Assembly (NCBI GenBank): GCA_001769925.1 | Contig: MEPT01000031.1 | Span: forward strand, 5,781 to 11,410 | Source: Bdellovibrionales bacterium RBG_16_40_8 | Lineage (GTDB): Bacteria; Bdellovibrionota; Bdellovibrionia; Bdellovibrionales; UBA1609 | Reading direction: 5' to 3' | DNA length: 5,630 nucleotides | Program-made: the position numbers and the translations under genes | In this document: piece by piece, positions 4,789-5,630 of the stretch | Position numbering within the stretch: the first letter of the stretch is position 1 | Layout of the letters: every line of letters begins with the position of its first letter | Notes under the pieces: model-generated | What the model was told of the DNA's origin: nothing | Database searches by the model: none | The model's input: only the letters and a program-made list of their open reading frames with translations

Positions 4789-5630
4789 TCAGTGCTTGTA
4801 AACGCGAAATTCTACCGGTAATCCTCCGTTGGTAAATTTCCATTTCTTTGCTACTGTATAACCTGAAATCTGCCCAGAAACCAGGCTTGCAAACCGCTGC
4901 GGTAAGATAATTCCAACACCTTTTGGGTTAAATTTGATTAATTGCTCTAAAAGATTCAAATAATATTCTTTAGGTGCTTTAGGTAACTTTAACCTCTCAC
5001 CATAAGGTGGGTTACAGATAACAGCGCAACTTTGACTTAATATTCGAATAGGTTCGTCTGTTAAAATATCATGTGTTGTTATATGCCAATTTGCCCTTGT
5101 TGCTATAGAAATATTGCCAAGGCTTTCTTCAAGATCTTGCAAAACCTTAGGGTTTTTATCAAACCCGTAAAATATGGTTGGAGTAAACCCTTCTATTATT
5201 ATCTCTGTTATCGCCCAGCCATGTTTATTACAAAAGGCAAAATCACGCTGCTTGTTTAGCTGCCAAAAATTCTGTGCTTCTAGCAAAAAAGTTCCGCTAC
5301 CGCACATAGGGTCTATTAATGTATCAAATGGGCCCGCCGTGTCTAATAGCGCAAAATAAAGTGCAGCTGCCAAATTCTCACGAATTGGTGCGACTGCTGA
5401 CATTTTTTTATAGCCGCGTTTAAATAAAGGCTCACCACTAATATTTAGAGAAATAGTGCAAATATCATTAAAAAAACGCACTGAAATCTCAAAAGCAAAT
5501 TTTTTCTCACTTTTTTTGGCCGGCTGTTTTTGAAAATGACGCAAAATACCTTCTTTAACAGAATTCGCAATTTTTTTTTCATTAAGAAGTCTTGATTTTG
5601 AACTTGCAACGCTTAAAGAAAACTCGCTAC
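4789..5630 (-). CDS. RlmL-like (COG0116) THUMP-domain RNA N2-guanine methyltransferase, 5' truncated by window
   Basis: The frame is open to the right edge, giving 279 visible residues that end at TGA 4791-4789. Residues 1-75 hold the end of the RNA-binding THUMP region (KSRLLNEKKIANSVKEG near the start, GEPLFKRGYK at 65-74). VAPIRENLAAAL (79-90) leads into the Rossmann methyltransferase domain: DPMCGSGTFLLEA (106-118) binds S-adenosylmethionine, FDKNP (156-160) is the acidic motif II, and NPPYGERL (206-213) is the catalytic motif IV for amino-group methylation. This is the layout of the N-terminal half of RlmL (23S rRNA m2G2445) and its stand-alone relatives such as YpsC. The protein stops after the methyltransferase domain, so it is not the fused RlmKL form at this end. 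About 100 N-terminal residues should lie beyond the window. A TTG at 5544 is not the start, because conserved THUMP sequence continues upstream of it. The gene lies 12 bp before the radical SAM gene, probably in one operon. Confidence 0.88.
   Translation of the reverse strand, partial: SEFSLSVASSKSRLLNEKKIANSVKEGILRHFQKQPAKKSEKKFAFEISVRFFNDICTISLNISGEPLFKRGYKKMSAVAPIRENLAAALYFALLDTAGPFDTLIDPMCGSGTFLLEAQNFWQLNKQRDFAFCNKHGWAITEIIIEGFTPTIFYGFDKNPKVLQDLEESLGNISIATRANWHITTHDILTDEPIRILSQSCAVICNPPYGERLKLPKAPKEYYLNLLEQLIKFNPKGVGIILPQRFASLVSGQISGYTVAKKWKFTNGGLPVEFRVYKH

Noticed and set aside
5542..5544. TTG as start of the RNA methyltransferase
   Set aside because: The frame is open to the window edge and the upstream residues (KSRLLNEKKIANSVKEG) look like conserved THUMP-region sequence, so the true start lies outside the window.
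5571..5579. Nine-base A-run (minus strand) in the methyltransferase gene as a phase-variation site
   Set aside because: The frame is intact here, the gene is a housekeeping type, and a run of nine in AT-leaning DNA is not enough evidence without strain comparison.

Overview
The window reads as chromosomal DNA of a Gram-negative bacterium, probably proteobacterial, with an AT-leaning genome. The sugar transporter is closely similar to enterobacterial PtsG, the Enzyme I fragment has the 'VCGG' form seen in proteobacterial multidomain PTS proteins, and one small protein has a Sec-type signal peptide. I cannot name a genus.

Layout. (1) Positions 1-2032, + strand: the C-terminal end of an Enzyme I-type PTS phosphotransferase overlaps by 4 bp (ATGA) a glucose-family PTS permease (IICB, PtsG-like). 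The permease carries an unusual second IIB domain at its C-terminus that lacks the phosphorylated cysteine. The two genes form one translationally coupled sugar-uptake unit: Enzyme I starts the phosphate relay from PEP and the permease ends it. No IIA domain is visible, so it must lie upstream or elsewhere. (2) Positions 2033-2796: about 760 bp without a clear large gene but full of short tandem duplications (units of about 24-28, 27, 19, 10 and 9 bp). A possible 43-aa membrane peptide lies on the minus strand, and a good sigma70-type promoter sits at the right end. (3) Positions 2797-3444, + strand: an IS200/RAYT-like Y1 (HUH) transposase with its own promoter and ribosome binding site but no recognisable element ends. 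(4) Positions 3613-3918, + strand: a small secreted protein with eight cysteines, which itself contains an in-frame 15-bp tandem duplication. (5) Positions 3913-5630, - strand: a radical SAM/SPASM enzyme preceded by an RlmL/COG0116-type RNA methyltransferase, 12 bp apart and probably co-transcribed. The methyltransferase runs off the right edge, so its N-terminal part is missing.

The most distinctive properties are the repeated, apparently independent short tandem duplications between 2041 and 3881, the extra degenerate IIB domain of the permease, and the tail-to-tail overlap of the cysteine-rich protein gene with the radical SAM gene through a shared palindromic CTATAG holding both stop codons. 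The methyltransferase and PTS genes look like ordinary housekeeping or metabolic genes flanking an accessory stretch.
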